A stretch of 64,000 bases of DNA, from positions 6,510,001 through 6,574,000 of the forward strand of contig NZ_CP026124.1 in the NCBI RefSeq assembly GCF_002902905.1, written 5' to 3'. Positions 8,462 through 17,726 of this stretch are shown here, one piece after another; positions within the stretch are counted from its first letter, which is position 1; every line of letters begins with the position of its first letter. The translations under genes and the position numbers were made by a program. This DNA is from Achromobacter sp. AONIH1. GTDB lineage: Bacteria > Pseudomonadota > Gammaproteobacteria > Burkholderiales > Burkholderiaceae_B. The notes beneath the pieces were generated by a model. It did no database searches. It was not told the DNA's origin and was given only the letters and a program-made list of their open reading frames with translations.

Positions 8462-9322
8462 ATGGCACAACCCCACACCCTGGACCTGGAACTCAAGGCC
8501 GTCGGCAAGCGCTACGCCAGCGCGCAGGCCGAAGGCGGCGCGCTGCAGGTGCTGTCCGGCATCGACCTGCGCATACCGGCCGGCCAGTTCGTGGCCGTGG
8601 TCGGCGCCAGCGGCTGCGGCAAGTCCACGCTGCTGCGGCTGATCCTGGGCCTGGACGACGCCCATGACGGCAGCATCACGCTGGGCGGCGCGCCGGTGCT
8701 GGGCACCAGCCCGGACCGCGGCATCGTGTTCCAGGACCATCGCCTGTTCCCGTGGCTGAACGTGGCGCAGAACATCGCCGTCGGCCTGCGCAACGCGCCG
8801 CGCAGCGCCTCGGAAAAGCGCGAGCTGGTGGCCGAGCACATCGCCCTGGTCGGTCTGGAAGGCTTCGAGCAGTCCTATCCGCACCAGATCTCCGGCGGCA
8901 TGGCGCAGCGCGTGGCGATCGCGCGCGGCCTGGTCAACCGCCCGCGCGTGCTGCTGCTGGACGAGCCCTTCGGCGCGCTGGACGCGCTGACGCGCGCCCG
9001 GCTGCAAACCGAGCTGCAACGCATCTGGCAGAAGGAACGCATCACCATGATCCTGGTGACGCACGATGTCGAGGAAGCCGTCTACCTGGGCGACCGCGTG
9101 GTCATCATGCAGCCGCGTCCGGGCCGCATCCGCCGCATCGTCGACGTGCCGCTGCCGCATGCGCGCAACCGCAGCGACCCGCGCTTCATCCGCCTGCGCG
9201 ACGACGTGCTGTCCGATTTCCTGGAGCCGGACGGCGCCCCCGCCGACGACAGCGCGCCGCTGGGCAGCGCCGCCGGCGCGCTGGCGCCGCCGTCGCTGGC
9301 CTCGCTGCGCATGGCCTGGTAG
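8462..9322 (+). CDS. ABC transporter ATP-binding protein, SsuB/TauB type
   Basis: A 286-residue nucleotide-binding subunit. Walker A is GASGCGKST (about residues 48-56), the Q-loop is at FQDHRLFPW, the signature ISGGM is near 143, Walker B is VLLLDEP near 163-169, and the switch His lies in VTHDVEEA. FPWLNVAQN and DALTRARLQ are typical of SsuB/TauB. The ATG at 8462 has GGGAG 9 bases upstream. An in-frame ATG at 8441 overlaps the preceding stop but lacks a ribosome site, so either could be used. The C-terminal 40 residues are an Ala/Pro-rich tail beyond the family core. Confidence 0.93.
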   Translation: MAQPHTLDLELKAVGKRYASAQAEGGALQVLSGIDLRIPAGQFVAVVGASGCGKSTLLRLILGLDDAHDGSITLGGAPVLGTSPDRGIVFQDHRLFPWLNVAQNIAVGLRNAPRSASEKRELVAEHIALVGLEGFEQSYPHQISGGMAQRVAIARGLVNRPRVLLLDEPFGALDALTRARLQTELQRIWQKERITMILVTHDVEEAVYLGDRVVIMQPRPGRIRRIVDVPLPHARNRSDPRFIRLRDDVLSDFLEPDGAPADDSAPLGSAAGALAPPSLASLRMAW

Positions 9323-9371
9323 GCCGCCCCAACGATATCCCCCCCTCTCATCCGACTAGGAACTCCACGCC

Positions 9372-10733
9372 ATGACCCGCCCTCCGCGCCAGATCAAGCT
9401 CGGCGCCTTCCTGATGCAGACCGGCCACCACATCGCCGCCTGGCGCCACCCCGGCGCGCAGGCCGACGCGGCCGTGAACTTCCGCCACTACGTGGATCTG
9501 GCCCGGCGCGCCGAGGCCGCCAAGTTCGACGCCATCTTCCTGGCCGACGCGGTCGGCGTGCGCAACACCGACCTGCCTTCCCTGTCGCGCACCGCGCGCA
9601 GCGACCACTTCGAGCCGCTCACGCTGCTGTCCGCGCTGGCCGCCGTCACCGAGAAGATCGGCCTGATCGCCACCGTCTCCACCACCTACAACGAGCCCTA
9701 TCACGTGGCGCGCAAGTTCGCCTCGCTGGACCAGATCAGCGGCGGCCGCTCGGGCTGGAACCTGGTCACCTCCAGCGGTCAGGGCGAGGCCCAGAACTTC
9801 AACCTGGACGAGCACGTGGAGCACGCGCAGCGCTATGCGCGCGCGGCTGAATTCCATGACGTGGTGCTGGGGCTGTGGGACAGCTGGGAGGACGACGCCT
9901 TCCTGCGCGACGCCGACAGCGGCCAGTACTTCGACCCCGCCAAGCTGCATCCGCTGCATCATCGCGGCGAGCACTTCAAGGTGCGCGGCCCGCTCAACGT
10001 GGCGCGCTCGCCGCAAGGCCGCCCGGTGGTGGTGCAGGCCGGCGCCTCGCCCGCCGGCCGCGACCTGGCCGCGCGCAGCGCCGAAGTCATCTTCGTGGCC
10101 CATCAGACCTTCGACGAGGCCCAGTCCTTCTATCGCGACATCAAGCGCCGCGCCGCCGGCTACGGCCGCGACCCCGACTCCATCAAGGTCATGCCCGGCA
10201 TCTTCCCCGTGGTCGGCCACAGCCAGGCGGAGGCCGACGAGAAGTTCGCCCGCCTGCAGGACCTGATCCACCCCGTGGTCGGAGTGCAGTTGCTGTCGAA
10301 CATGATCGGCGTCGACCTGTCGGGCCATCCGGTGGACGGACCGCTGCCCGAGCTGCCCGAGACCAACGGCGGCCGCAGCCGCCAGCTGCTGCTGGCCGAT
10401 CTGGCCCGCCGCGACGGTCTGACCATCCGCCAGCTGTATCTGAAGATCGCCGGCGCGCGCGGCCATCAGCAAGTGGTGGGCACGCCCGCGCGCATCGCCG
10501 ACCAGTTGCAGCAATGGTTCGAGGAAGAAGGCGCGGACGGCTTCAACATCATGTCGCCCTGGCTGCCCGGCGGCCTGGACGATTTCATCGAACTGGTGCT
10601 GCCGGAACTGCGCCGGCGCGGCCTGTTCCGGCGCGAGTACGCCGGCAGCACATTGCGCGAGCACCTGGGCCTGGCCCGGCCGGCGCACGTGCCGGCCAGC
10701 GCCCGCGCGCAGCGTCCCGCCATCGCCGCCTGA
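9372..10733 (+). CDS. FMN-dependent monooxygenase, NtaA/SnaA/DszA family
   Basis: A 453-residue bacterial-luciferase-fold (LLM) flavin monooxygenase. The length and motifs fit the nitrilotriacetate monooxygenase/DszA/SnaA group: a FLADAVGV strand, the long block around ARKFASLDQISGGRSGWNLVTS, QAGASPAGRDLAA in the FMN phosphate region, and IMSPWLPGGLDDF near the end. These enzymes use reduced FMN from a separate reductase to open C-N or C-S bonds. No flavin reductase of the usual small type is adjacent. The gene lies 49 bases after the ATPase and ends just before an FAD/NAD(P)-binding protein. It is probably the key catabolic step for the imported compound. Confidence 0.93.
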   Translation: MTRPPRQIKLGAFLMQTGHHIAAWRHPGAQADAAVNFRHYVDLARRAEAAKFDAIFLADAVGVRNTDLPSLSRTARSDHFEPLTLLSALAAVTEKIGLIATVSTTYNEPYHVARKFASLDQISGGRSGWNLVTSSGQGEAQNFNLDEHVEHAQRYARAAEFHDVVLGLWDSWEDDAFLRDADSGQYFDPAKLHPLHHRGEHFKVRGPLNVARSPQGRPVVVQAGASPAGRDLAARSAEVIFVAHQTFDEAQSFYRDIKRRAAGYGRDPDSIKVMPGIFPVVGHSQAEADEKFARLQDLIHPVVGVQLLSNMIGVDLSGHPVDGPLPELPETNGGRSRQLLLADLARRDGLTIRQLYLKIAGARGHQQVVGTPARIADQLQQWFEEEGADGFNIMSPWLPGGLDDFIELVLPELRRRGLFRREYAGSTLREHLGLARPAHVPASARAQRPAIAA

Positions 10734-10743
10734 GGCCGCCCCC

Positions 10744-12273
10744 ATGCCGGCCCCCGTCACTCAACCAGAACGCATCCGTCCCATGCCCAGCGATTCCACT
10801 CCCCATATCGCCATCATCGGCGGCGGCTTCGCCGGCGCCGTCACCGCGCTCAAGCTGGCCCGCGCCGCGCCCCGGCCCCTGGCCATCACCATCGTCGAAA
10901 GCCGCCCCGAGCTGGGGCGCGGCATCGCCTACAGCACACGTAACCCGGCGCACCTGATGAACGGGCCGGCAAAGAACTTCACGCTCTATCCGGACCAGCC
11001 CGAACACCTGGCCTACTGGCTGCGCAACCAGGCCGAGCGCGACGGCTGGCGCCCGCCCGCCGGCGTGGCCTACGCCGACAGCTTCGCACCGCGACATCTG
11101 TATGGCGACTACGTGCAGGCGGAACTGGAGAACGCGCTGGCGCAGGCGCCGCATCCGATCGCGTTCAAGCATCTGGCCGGACGCGCGCGGGACCTGGACG
11201 GCGACGGCGCGGCGCGCTGGGCCGTGCGGCTGGAGGACGGACGCCAGCTGCGCGCCGACTACGTGGTGCTGGCCACGGGCCTGTTTCCGCGCACGCTTCA
11301 TGAAACGGGCCTGGAGCTGGACCCCGAACTGGTCCGGCGCGGCGCGGTGATCGACGACCTGTGGTCCGAGCCGCCGCCCAAGGCGCTGGCGCGGGACCGC
11401 GACGTGCTCGTCATCGGCAGCAACCTGTCGGCGCTGGACGCCATGATCCATGCCGACAGCCATGGCTTTCGCGGCGAGTTCCACAGCGTCTCGCGGCGCG
11501 GGCTGCTGGTGGCGCCACGGCGCGATGTGCAGCCCTGGCCCTCCTTCCTGGATCCACAGGCCCTGCCCGCGACCCTGCGCGACCTGCTGCGCGCCGTGCA
11601 GGCCGCGCGCCGCGACATCGCCAGCGCCGGCGAGGACTGGCAGCGGCTGGCCGGCGCGGTGCGGCCACACCTGCCCGCGTTATGGACGGCGGCCAGCGCC
11701 GACGAACGGCTGCGCTTCATCCGCCATCTGCGCCCGTACTGGGAACTGGGACTGCACCGCGCCGCCCCCGAGTCCAACGCCTGGCTGCAGGATGCGCGCC
11801 GCGCCGGCCGCTTCCGCCATCACGCAGGCCGCGTGCTGCGCCTGTCGTCCGCCGCCGGTGGCCGCGTCGCGGTCAGCTGGCGCGCGCGCGGCGAATCGCG
11901 TCCGCAGACCCTGCTGGTGGACCGCGTATTCAACACGCGCGGTTTCGAGTTCGACTGGACCCGCATCGACGACGCGCTGCTGCGCAATCTGCTGGGCAAG
12001 GGCCTGGCCGTGCCGCACGAAACCGGTTTCGGCATCGCCGCGGACCCCGCCACCGGCGAGGTCGCGCAACGCCATGGCCAGCGTCCGGGACTGTATGCCG
12101 TGGGTCATCCCTTGCGCGGCGTGTCCTGGGAATCCAACGCCATCGGCGAGCAGATCGCCGGCGCCACCGCGACCGTGACGGCCTTGGCGGAACAGTTGCG
12201 GAGCGCGGCGGAAACCGGCTTCTTCCCGTCGGCCGGAACGGGCCTGGGCCGGCAGGCCGTCAGGGCCGCCTGA
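10744..12273 (+). CDS. FAD/NAD(P)-binding protein, NAD_binding_9 / YdhS-like
   Basis: A 509-residue flavoprotein. The N-terminal dinucleotide motif is IIGGGFAG (about residues 24-31) and a second Rossmann motif lies in VIGSNLSALD. The central GIAYSTRNPAHLMNGPAKNF block is characteristic of the uncharacterised YdhS-like FAD/NAD(P)-binding family. The C-terminal YAVGHPLRGVSWESNAIGEQ fits the FAD-binding end. Starts at 10744 and 10783 are both possible. As the last gene of the monooxygenase operon it might supply electrons or act on the oxidised product, but that role is inference; the family has no settled reaction. Confidence 0.88.
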   Translation: MPAPVTQPERIRPMPSDSTPHIAIIGGGFAGAVTALKLARAAPRPLAITIVESRPELGRGIAYSTRNPAHLMNGPAKNFTLYPDQPEHLAYWLRNQAERDGWRPPAGVAYADSFAPRHLYGDYVQAELENALAQAPHPIAFKHLAGRARDLDGDGAARWAVRLEDGRQLRADYVVLATGLFPRTLHETGLELDPELVRRGAVIDDLWSEPPPKALARDRDVLVIGSNLSALDAMIHADSHGFRGEFHSVSRRGLLVAPRRDVQPWPSFLDPQALPATLRDLLRAVQAARRDIASAGEDWQRLAGAVRPHLPALWTAASADERLRFIRHLRPYWELGLHRAAPESNAWLQDARRAGRFRHHAGRVLRLSSAAGGRVAVSWRARGESRPQTLLVDRVFNTRGFEFDWTRIDDALLRNLLGKGLAVPHETGFGIAADPATGEVAQRHGQRPGLYAVGHPLRGVSWESNAIGEQIAGATATVTALAEQLRSAAETGFFPSAGTGLGRQAVRAA

Positions 12274-13132
12274 CGTGCTCGCCCAGCAGGCGGTAGAACC
12301 AGAACGCTTCGTCCTGCGCGATGCGCGCCTCCAGGCGCGCGGGCGACAGCCCCGTCACGCGGCGCACTTCGCGGCCCAGGTGCGACTGGTCGGCGAAGCC
12401 CGCGCCGCCGGCCAGCCCGGCCCAGTCGATTCCGCCGTCCCGGCGATGCGCGGACATGCGCGCCATCGCATCCTCGACCCGCGAGTACCGTTGCAGATCG
12501 CGATGACTCTGGCCGGTCCAGGCCTTGATGCGCCGCTGGACCTGCCGCAGGCCCTGGCCAGCGCCTGACAGCACCGCCGTGCCCGCCAGTCCGCGCAGCC
12601 ACTCACCGAGGAAGGGCGCGGGCGCGGCCGGGCGCGCATCGCGCCATAGCGGCGCCAGCGCGTTTTCCACGCGCGCGAACGGCCCGGCATCGGAACCTTC
12701 GAAAACGGACAGGCAGGCGTCCAGGAATGCGCGCGACGCAACCTCGGCCAGAGGTGCGATGCCGTCCATCAGCGCCGTGCCGCGCACGCCGGCCAGCCGC
12801 GCCAGGTCTTCCGGACGAAACGCCACCGACAAGGCATGCACGGGCCCGGGCGACCAGCTCGCGCGCGGCCGGCGCTGCGGTCCCGCCAAGGTCAGGCGCG
12901 GCAAGGGCGCGGACAGCGCCGGCTCGCCCGTCACCGTCCCAACCATCTGGACCGGGTGCAGCGCGCCCTCGAAGATCCAGGACACCACCGCCAGCGGCGT
13001 CGCCGGGTAGTAGTTGAAACGCTCGGCATCGGAGAGCGCCAGCGCGCGCGTGTCGCGCTCCACGGCGGCGAACACGCCGGAGGCCGGCGCGCGACGCGGC
13101 AACAGCAGGCGGGATGAGGATGAGCAGGACAT
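12260..13132 (-). CDS. AraC-family transcriptional regulator
   Basis: A 290-residue regulator. The C-terminal half carries two helix-turn-helix elements of the AraC type: a degenerate first one and a second ending GGAGFADQSHLGREVRRVTGLSPARLEARI. The N-terminal half is a ligand-sensing region with no clear cupin signature (FNYYPATPLAVVSWIFEG). The ATG at 13132 is taken as the start. A longer frame reaches a TTG at 13183, but the added residues look non-coding. The gene overlaps the end of the upstream plus-strand gene by 14 bases tail to tail and is divergent from the FAD hydroxylase at 13356, its most likely target. Confidence 0.88.
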   Translation of the reverse strand: MSCSSSSRLLLPRRAPASGVFAAVERDTRALALSDAERFNYYPATPLAVVSWIFEGALHPVQMVGTVTGEPALSAPLPRLTLAGPQRRPRASWSPGPVHALSVAFRPEDLARLAGVRGTALMDGIAPLAEVASRAFLDACLSVFEGSDAGPFARVENALAPLWRDARPAAPAPFLGEWLRGLAGTAVLSGAGQGLRQVQRRIKAWTGQSHRDLQRYSRVEDAMARMSAHRRDGGIDWAGLAGGAGFADQSHLGREVRRVTGLSPARLEARIAQDEAFWFYRLLGEHVRRP

Positions 13133-13355
13133 GGCGCGTGTCGGAACGAGTGAAGAAAAGGGCTGGGCATACGCCTGACGCAAGCGCCCGGACGGCGCGT
13201 GCCGGACGCCGCCGCGCGCGTCGTTTCCGTTCTATACCCGGACCCGGGCCAGGAACAGAATCGGCGTCATGCGCGGCTGCGCCACGGCACTGTACTGCGG
13301 CGCCGGCGTTCCCGCCAGAATCCCGCAACCGCAAGACACGCATCACGGAGTTCAC

Positions 13356-14522
13356 ATGCCCATCAAGCACGTCGCCATCGTCGGCGCCGGCATCGGCGGC
13401 CTGGCCGCCGCGCTCGCCATCCGCCAGGCCGGCCTGAGCGTTTCAGTCTATGACCAGGCCTCCCGACTGGAGCCGCTGGGCGCCAGCCTCACCCTCTGGC
13501 CCAACGCCATGCGCTGCCTGCGCGCGCTGGGCGTGGCCGAACCCCTGCTGCGCGCGGGCGCGCGGATTCTGTCCACCGAGGCGCGCTCGCTGCGTGGCGA
13601 CATGCTGGCCTGCGTGCCCATGCAACGCTTCTACGACGAAGCCGGCGAGCCGGGCATCTGCGTCACGCGCGCCGACGTACAGCGCGTGCTGCTCGACGCG
13701 CTGGGCGCGGAACACGTGACCTTGAGCCGCCGGCTGGAATCGCTGAGCCAGGACGCAGGCGGCGTGGCATTGCGCTTTCGCGACGGCGCCGAGGCGCGGG
13801 CCGATCTGCTGATCGGCGCCGACGGCCTGCGCTCCACAGTGAGACGCCTGCTGTTCGACGACGGCCCGCCGCGCTACGCGGGCTATGGCGCCTGGCTGGG
13901 CCTGAGCGACACCGACCATCCCCGCCTGTCGCGCGAAAGCGCCGTCGAGATCTATGGCGCCGGCGAACGCCTGGGCGTGATCGACTCGGGCGACGGCCTG
14001 TACTACTGGTATTTCATCGAGAACCGCGCGCAGCCGGTCGATGGCGTGGTCCATTGCACCGCCGGCAGCCTGCTGCCCCGGCTGGCGGACTGGCCGGACT
14101 ATGCGCGCCAGCTGGCCACGTCGACGCGCGCCCGCAGCCTGCAATACCTGTCATTCTTTCACCGGCCGGCCCGCCGCGGCCCCTGGGGCCGGGACCGCGC
14201 GCTGCTGCTGGGCGACGCCATCCATCCCTACCTGCCCAACCTGGGGCAAGGCGCCTGCCAGGCCATCGAGGACGCGCATGTGCTGGGCATCATGCTGGCG
14301 CAAGGGCTGGAGGATCAGCCCTTGCTGACCCGCTATCAGTCCGCGCGGGCGCGCCGCACGGCCATGCTGGGACGCGATTCGGTCAGGCTGGGACGTTTCG
14401 CCCAGGCCGGCGGTCCCACATCGAGCCGCCTGCGCGACCTGGCGCTGCGCAGCGTGCCCGATTGGGTGCACGCGCGGCGGACACGGCAACAGTTCGGCAT
14501 AGACGAAACGCACCAGCCTTGA
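13356..14522 (+). CDS. FAD-dependent aromatic hydroxylase-type monooxygenase
   Basis: A 388-residue group A flavoprotein monooxygenase of the salicylate / 3-hydroxybenzoate hydroxylase type. It shows the three hallmark motifs: GAGIGG (residues 10-15), the DG motif in LIGADGLRSTVRR, and the GD motif in LLGDAIHPYLPNLGQGACQAIEDA. CGGAG lies 5 bases before the ATG. An open frame reaches further upstream but has no coding character. Such enzymes use NAD(P)H to hydroxylate a phenolic or heteroaromatic ring. The divergent AraC gene may control it. The substrate is unknown. Confidence 0.9.
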   Translation: MPIKHVAIVGAGIGGLAAALAIRQAGLSVSVYDQASRLEPLGASLTLWPNAMRCLRALGVAEPLLRAGARILSTEARSLRGDMLACVPMQRFYDEAGEPGICVTRADVQRVLLDALGAEHVTLSRRLESLSQDAGGVALRFRDGAEARADLLIGADGLRSTVRRLLFDDGPPRYAGYGAWLGLSDTDHPRLSRESAVEIYGAGERLGVIDSGDGLYYWYFIENRAQPVDGVVHCTAGSLLPRLADWPDYARQLATSTRARSLQYLSFFHRPARRGPWGRDRALLLGDAIHPYLPNLGQGACQAIEDAHVLGIMLAQGLEDQPLLTRYQSARARRTAMLGRDSVRLGRFAQAGGPTSSRLRDLALRSVPDWVHARRTRQQFGIDETHQP

Positions 14523-14537
14523 TCACCGCAAGCCCGG

Positions 14538-14564
14538 GATGTCCGGATCACAAAACCGGACATC
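14538..14564. terminator. hairpin between convergent genes
   Basis: Perfect 9-base arms GATGTCCGG and CCGGACATC surround a 9-base A-rich loop. It lies 15 bases after the stop of the FAD hydroxylase and 26 bases before the stop of the convergent alpha/beta hydrolase. There is no downstream T-run, so it is probably a bidirectional terminator or mRNA-end stabiliser. Confidence 0.55.
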
Positions 14565-14590
14565 GACACCGCACCCCGGCGCACCCGCGC

Positions 14591-15373
14591 TCAATCGCGC
14601 GCCCTGAGCCACTGCCCCACCACGTCCAGCACCACGCGGCTTTGCTCGCGGTGCGGTACGTGGCCGCAGTTCTCCAGCAGCAGATGACGGCCGCCCGTCA
14701 GCGCGGCGATGCGCTCGGGGTGCGCGAGCGAGCCATACTCGTCCACTTCACCATGCAGCGCCAGCACCGGGCAACGCACCTGACGCAATGCCTCGTCCAG
14801 GGTCCAGTCGGTGAATGCTGGCGAGAGCCAGTTGTCGACCCAGGCGCTCAGCACCCAGGCGGCTTTTTCGCCGTGGTATTTCTTCAGCCGGTCGAGCTGG
14901 CCGGGCTCGGCGAAGCCGCGCTTGGCGTCGGCCACGCCGGCGACCGTGCGGTCCTCGGCGAAGGCCTGCGCCGATTCGGTGATCAGCGCGCGGCAATCCG
15001 AGGCATGGCGCGCGGCGACATTGACGGCCATGCCGCCGCCCACGCTGTGGCCGAACGCGACAAAGGGACCGATGTCCAACGCGTCGCGCAGGCGGGCGAA
15101 ATCACCGTCCGCTTCCTCTTCGATGAACCCCCGGACCAGCGTGGCGGGATTGGGGTCCGACAAGCCGAAGCCCAGCCGGTCGTAGGCGATGACCGCGCGG
15201 CCGGTTTCACTGGCCAGCTGTTCGGGAAAATCGCGCCACAGCGCCACGCAACCGAGCGAGTCATGGAACAGCACGATGGGCGCGCCGGCCGCGCCGGCCG
15301 GATCCCAGCGCCGCGCGTAAAGGCGGCCCTTGGCGGTATCCACGTGAACATCCTGGCTGGCGATGACAGACAT
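14591..15373 (-). CDS. alpha/beta hydrolase
   Basis: A 260-residue alpha/beta-hydrolase. The oxyanion loop is LFHDSLG, the nucleophile elbow GHSVGGG carries the catalytic Ser, a probable acid lies in LHGEVDEYG, and the His is in NCGHVPHRE. The ATG at 15373 has AGGAA about 7 bases upstream. The frame stays open far beyond it but runs into the neighbouring MFS gene. The protein resembles 3-oxoadipate enol-lactonase-like and meta-cleavage hydrolase-like proteins, though no specific assignment is possible. It is convergent with the FAD hydroxylase and co-directional with the MFS gene upstream. Confidence 0.88.
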   Translation of the reverse strand: MSVIASQDVHVDTAKGRLYARRWDPAGAAGAPIVLFHDSLGCVALWRDFPEQLASETGRAVIAYDRLGFGLSDPNPATLVRGFIEEEADGDFARLRDALDIGPFVAFGHSVGGGMAVNVAARHASDCRALITESAQAFAEDRTVAGVADAKRGFAEPGQLDRLKKYHGEKAAWVLSAWVDNWLSPAFTDWTLDEALRQVRCPVLALHGEVDEYGSLAHPERIAALTGGRHLLLENCGHVPHREQSRVVLDVVGQWLRARD

Positions 15374-15443
15374 GTAGCGATTCCTGTGCCTACGCGCGGA
15401 CCTCCCGCGCGCCATGGCCGGATTATAGGAAACGGTGGATCGC

Positions 15444-16673
15444 CTAGGCGGCGCGCCCCTGGGCATGCCGGCCGCCACGCGGCCACAACAGCGCCGCGAT
15501 GGCCGGAACCAGGCAGCTCGCCGCCAGCAGCAGATTGGCTCGCAGGCCCAGCGCGTCCACCGTGGGCACGCCCAGCAGCGAGCCGGCGGCGATGCCCAGG
15601 TTGAAGGCCGATACGAACCAGGCCGTCGCCGGCTCGACCGCATCCGGCGCCGCGCGCAGCATCCACAATTGCAGCGATACCGACACGCCGCCATAAGCCA
15701 GGCCCCAGGCCAGCAGCAGGACGCCGGCGGCCAGCTGCCTGTCGCCCAGCCAGGCGTGCAGCGTCAGCACCAGGGCCAGCGCGGCGACGATGGCCAGCAG
15801 CACCGGCCGCTCCCGCCGCGCCGCGCCCAGGCCGGCGACGAAGTTGCCCGCCACGCCCGCGACGCCATAAGCGAACAGCAGCGGTCCGATCCAGTCCCCG
15901 GCGAAACCGGCGCGCGTTTCCAGCAGCGGCCGCACGAAGGTGTAGGCCATGAAGTGGGCGGCCACCAGCGACAGCGTGATGACGACGCCACGGCGCAATC
16001 CGGGGCTATGCAACGCGGCCATCAAGGCCGGGGCGCGCAGCGAGCGGGTCGTCGGCAGGGCCGGCAGCAGCCGCGCGTTCAGCGCCAGGGCCAGCAGGCA
16101 CAAAGCGCTCATCGCGCCGAAAGCCGCGCGCCAGCCGGCCAGCGCGCCGATGGCCGCGCCCAACGGCACGCCCAGCACCGAGGCCACCGCCACGCCGCCG
16201 AAGATCACGGACGTGGCCAATGCCACGGCGGCCGGCGGCGCCAGGCGGCCCGCCAGCCCGCCCGCAATGGACCAGATGCCGCCGATGCAAAAGCCCACCA
16301 GCGCGCGCGCCGCCAGCAAGGCAGGCAGGTTCGGCGCCAGCGCGCTGGCCGCATTGGCCAGCGCCAGCGCCGCCAGCAAGGCGCACAGCACGCGGCGGCG
16401 ATCAGCCCCGCCCGCCCATAGCACCGCCAGCGGCGCGCACAGCGCGGCCACCAGCGAAGGCACGAACAGCAGCAGGCCGCCCATGCCCGTGGACATGCGC
16501 AGTTCATCGGCGATGGGCGCCAGCAGGCCCACCGGCAGCATCTCGGACGTGACGACGCAGAAGGTGCTCAGGCCGGCGGCGGCCACGGCGGGCCAGTCGG
16601 CGCGTTCGGGAACAGCGGGAATGGCGGCGGCGGATGCCGGCGCGGCGGTCGTGGCGGTCGTGGCGGAATGCAT
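15444..16673 (-). CDS. MFS transporter, DHA1/AraJ-like efflux family
   Basis: A 409-residue inner-membrane protein with about 12 hydrophobic segments in two halves. The early sequence SEMLPVGLLAPIADEL and GFCIGGIWSIAGGLAGRLAP are typical of the sugar-efflux / purine-efflux branch of the DHA1 transporters. A 30-residue Ala-rich leader precedes the first helix. The gene is divergent from the LysR regulator at 16800 and shares its 126-base promoter region, so it is the likely target of that regulator. The exported compound is not predictable. A second member of the same branch occurs at 52052. Confidence 0.9.
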   Translation of the reverse strand: MHSATTATTAAPASAAAIPAVPERADWPAVAAAGLSTFCVVTSEMLPVGLLAPIADELRMSTGMGGLLLFVPSLVAALCAPLAVLWAGGADRRRVLCALLAALALANAASALAPNLPALLAARALVGFCIGGIWSIAGGLAGRLAPPAAVALATSVIFGGVAVASVLGVPLGAAIGALAGWRAAFGAMSALCLLALALNARLLPALPTTRSLRAPALMAALHSPGLRRGVVITLSLVAAHFMAYTFVRPLLETRAGFAGDWIGPLLFAYGVAGVAGNFVAGLGAARRERPVLLAIVAALALVLTLHAWLGDRQLAAGVLLLAWGLAYGGVSVSLQLWMLRAAPDAVEPATAWFVSAFNLGIAAGSLLGVPTVDALGLRANLLLAASCLVPAIAALLWPRGGRHAQGRAA

Positions 16674-16799
16674 GTCGGATCGATGGAAAAAACAGCGGCG
16701 CGGGAAAGCGGAACCTGTCGGCCCCTGATGTGCTGTCCCAGTCTACTGATTCCAGTGCGCTGATAAAGTATCTGAATTGCCAAACACTGGGGACAATCC

Positions 16800-17726
16800 G
16801 TGGACAATAAGACCCTGGCCGGCATCGACCACATCGGCGATCTGCGGGCCTTCGTGCGCGTGGCCGACGCCTGCAACTTCACGCTGGCCGCCGAACGCCT
16901 GGGCCTGACGCGCTCGGCCGTGGGCAAGTGCGTCGCCCGGCTGGAGGCGGGACTGGGGGTGCGCCTGTTGCACCGGAGCACGCGCAGCGTCAGCCTGAGC
17001 GACGAGGGCCGGCTGTTCTATGAACATGCCGCGCGCATCCTGTCGGAAGTGGACAACGCGGCCGGCGCGATGGCGCGCCGCAAACAGACGCCGCGCGGGC
17101 GCCTGCGCATCGACGTGCCGGTGTCGCTGGGCCGGCTGCACGTCCTGCCCCTGGTGCGCGAGTACCTGGACCGCTGGCCCGACGTCGAGGCCGAGCTGAG
17201 CTTTTCCGACGACTATTCCGACCTGGTGCGCGACGGCATCGACCTGGCCATCCGCATCGGCGGCGACGGCGACAGCCGGCTGGTGCGGCGCGTGCTGGCG
17301 CCGCACCGCCTGATCACCTGCGCGTCGCCGGCCTACCTGGCGCGTCACGGCATGCCGGCGACGCTGGACGAACTGCCACGCCACCAGGTCTTGGCTTTCG
17401 TCCATGCCGGCGCCGTCGTGCCGTGGCGCTACTCGGCCGGTGGCGAAGAACGCCAGCTGCATGTGGCGGGACGCCTGCGGCTGGGCAATACCGAGGCCTT
17501 GCGCGACGCCGCGCTGGCCGGCGCGGGCATCGCGCAGCTGGGCGCGTTCCTGGTCGGCGAAGACCTGCGCGCCGGCCGGCTGACGCCGGTGTTGGAGACC
17601 GTCGCGCCGCCCGGCGCGCCGGTCTGCGCCATCTATCCGCACCGGCGCCATCTGCCGCCCAAGGTGCGCCACCTGATCGACGCCATCGCCGCGCGCTGGC
17701 GGCAGTCGCTGCCCTGGCCGGCCTGA
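16800..17726 (+). CDS. LysR-family transcriptional regulator
   Basis: A 308-residue LysR-type regulator. The N-terminal winged helix-turn-helix is seen in NFTLAAERLGLTRSAVGKCVARLEAGLGVRLLHRSTRSVSLSDEG, followed by the two-lobed substrate-binding domain. The start is GTG at 16800, with GGGGA upstream; no ATG lies suitably near. The domain layout and length match the CrgA/DmlR-like branch. Divergent arrangement with the MFS gene suggests it controls that gene and itself. Confidence 0.92.
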   Translation: MDNKTLAGIDHIGDLRAFVRVADACNFTLAAERLGLTRSAVGKCVARLEAGLGVRLLHRSTRSVSLSDEGRLFYEHAARILSEVDNAAGAMARRKQTPRGRLRIDVPVSLGRLHVLPLVREYLDRWPDVEAELSFSDDYSDLVRDGIDLAIRIGGDGDSRLVRRVLAPHRLITCASPAYLARHGMPATLDELPRHQVLAFVHAGAVVPWRYSAGGEERQLHVAGRLRLGNTEALRDAALAGAGIAQLGAFLVGEDLRAGRLTPVLETVAPPGAPVCAIYPHRRHLPPKVRHLIDAIAARWRQSLPWPA

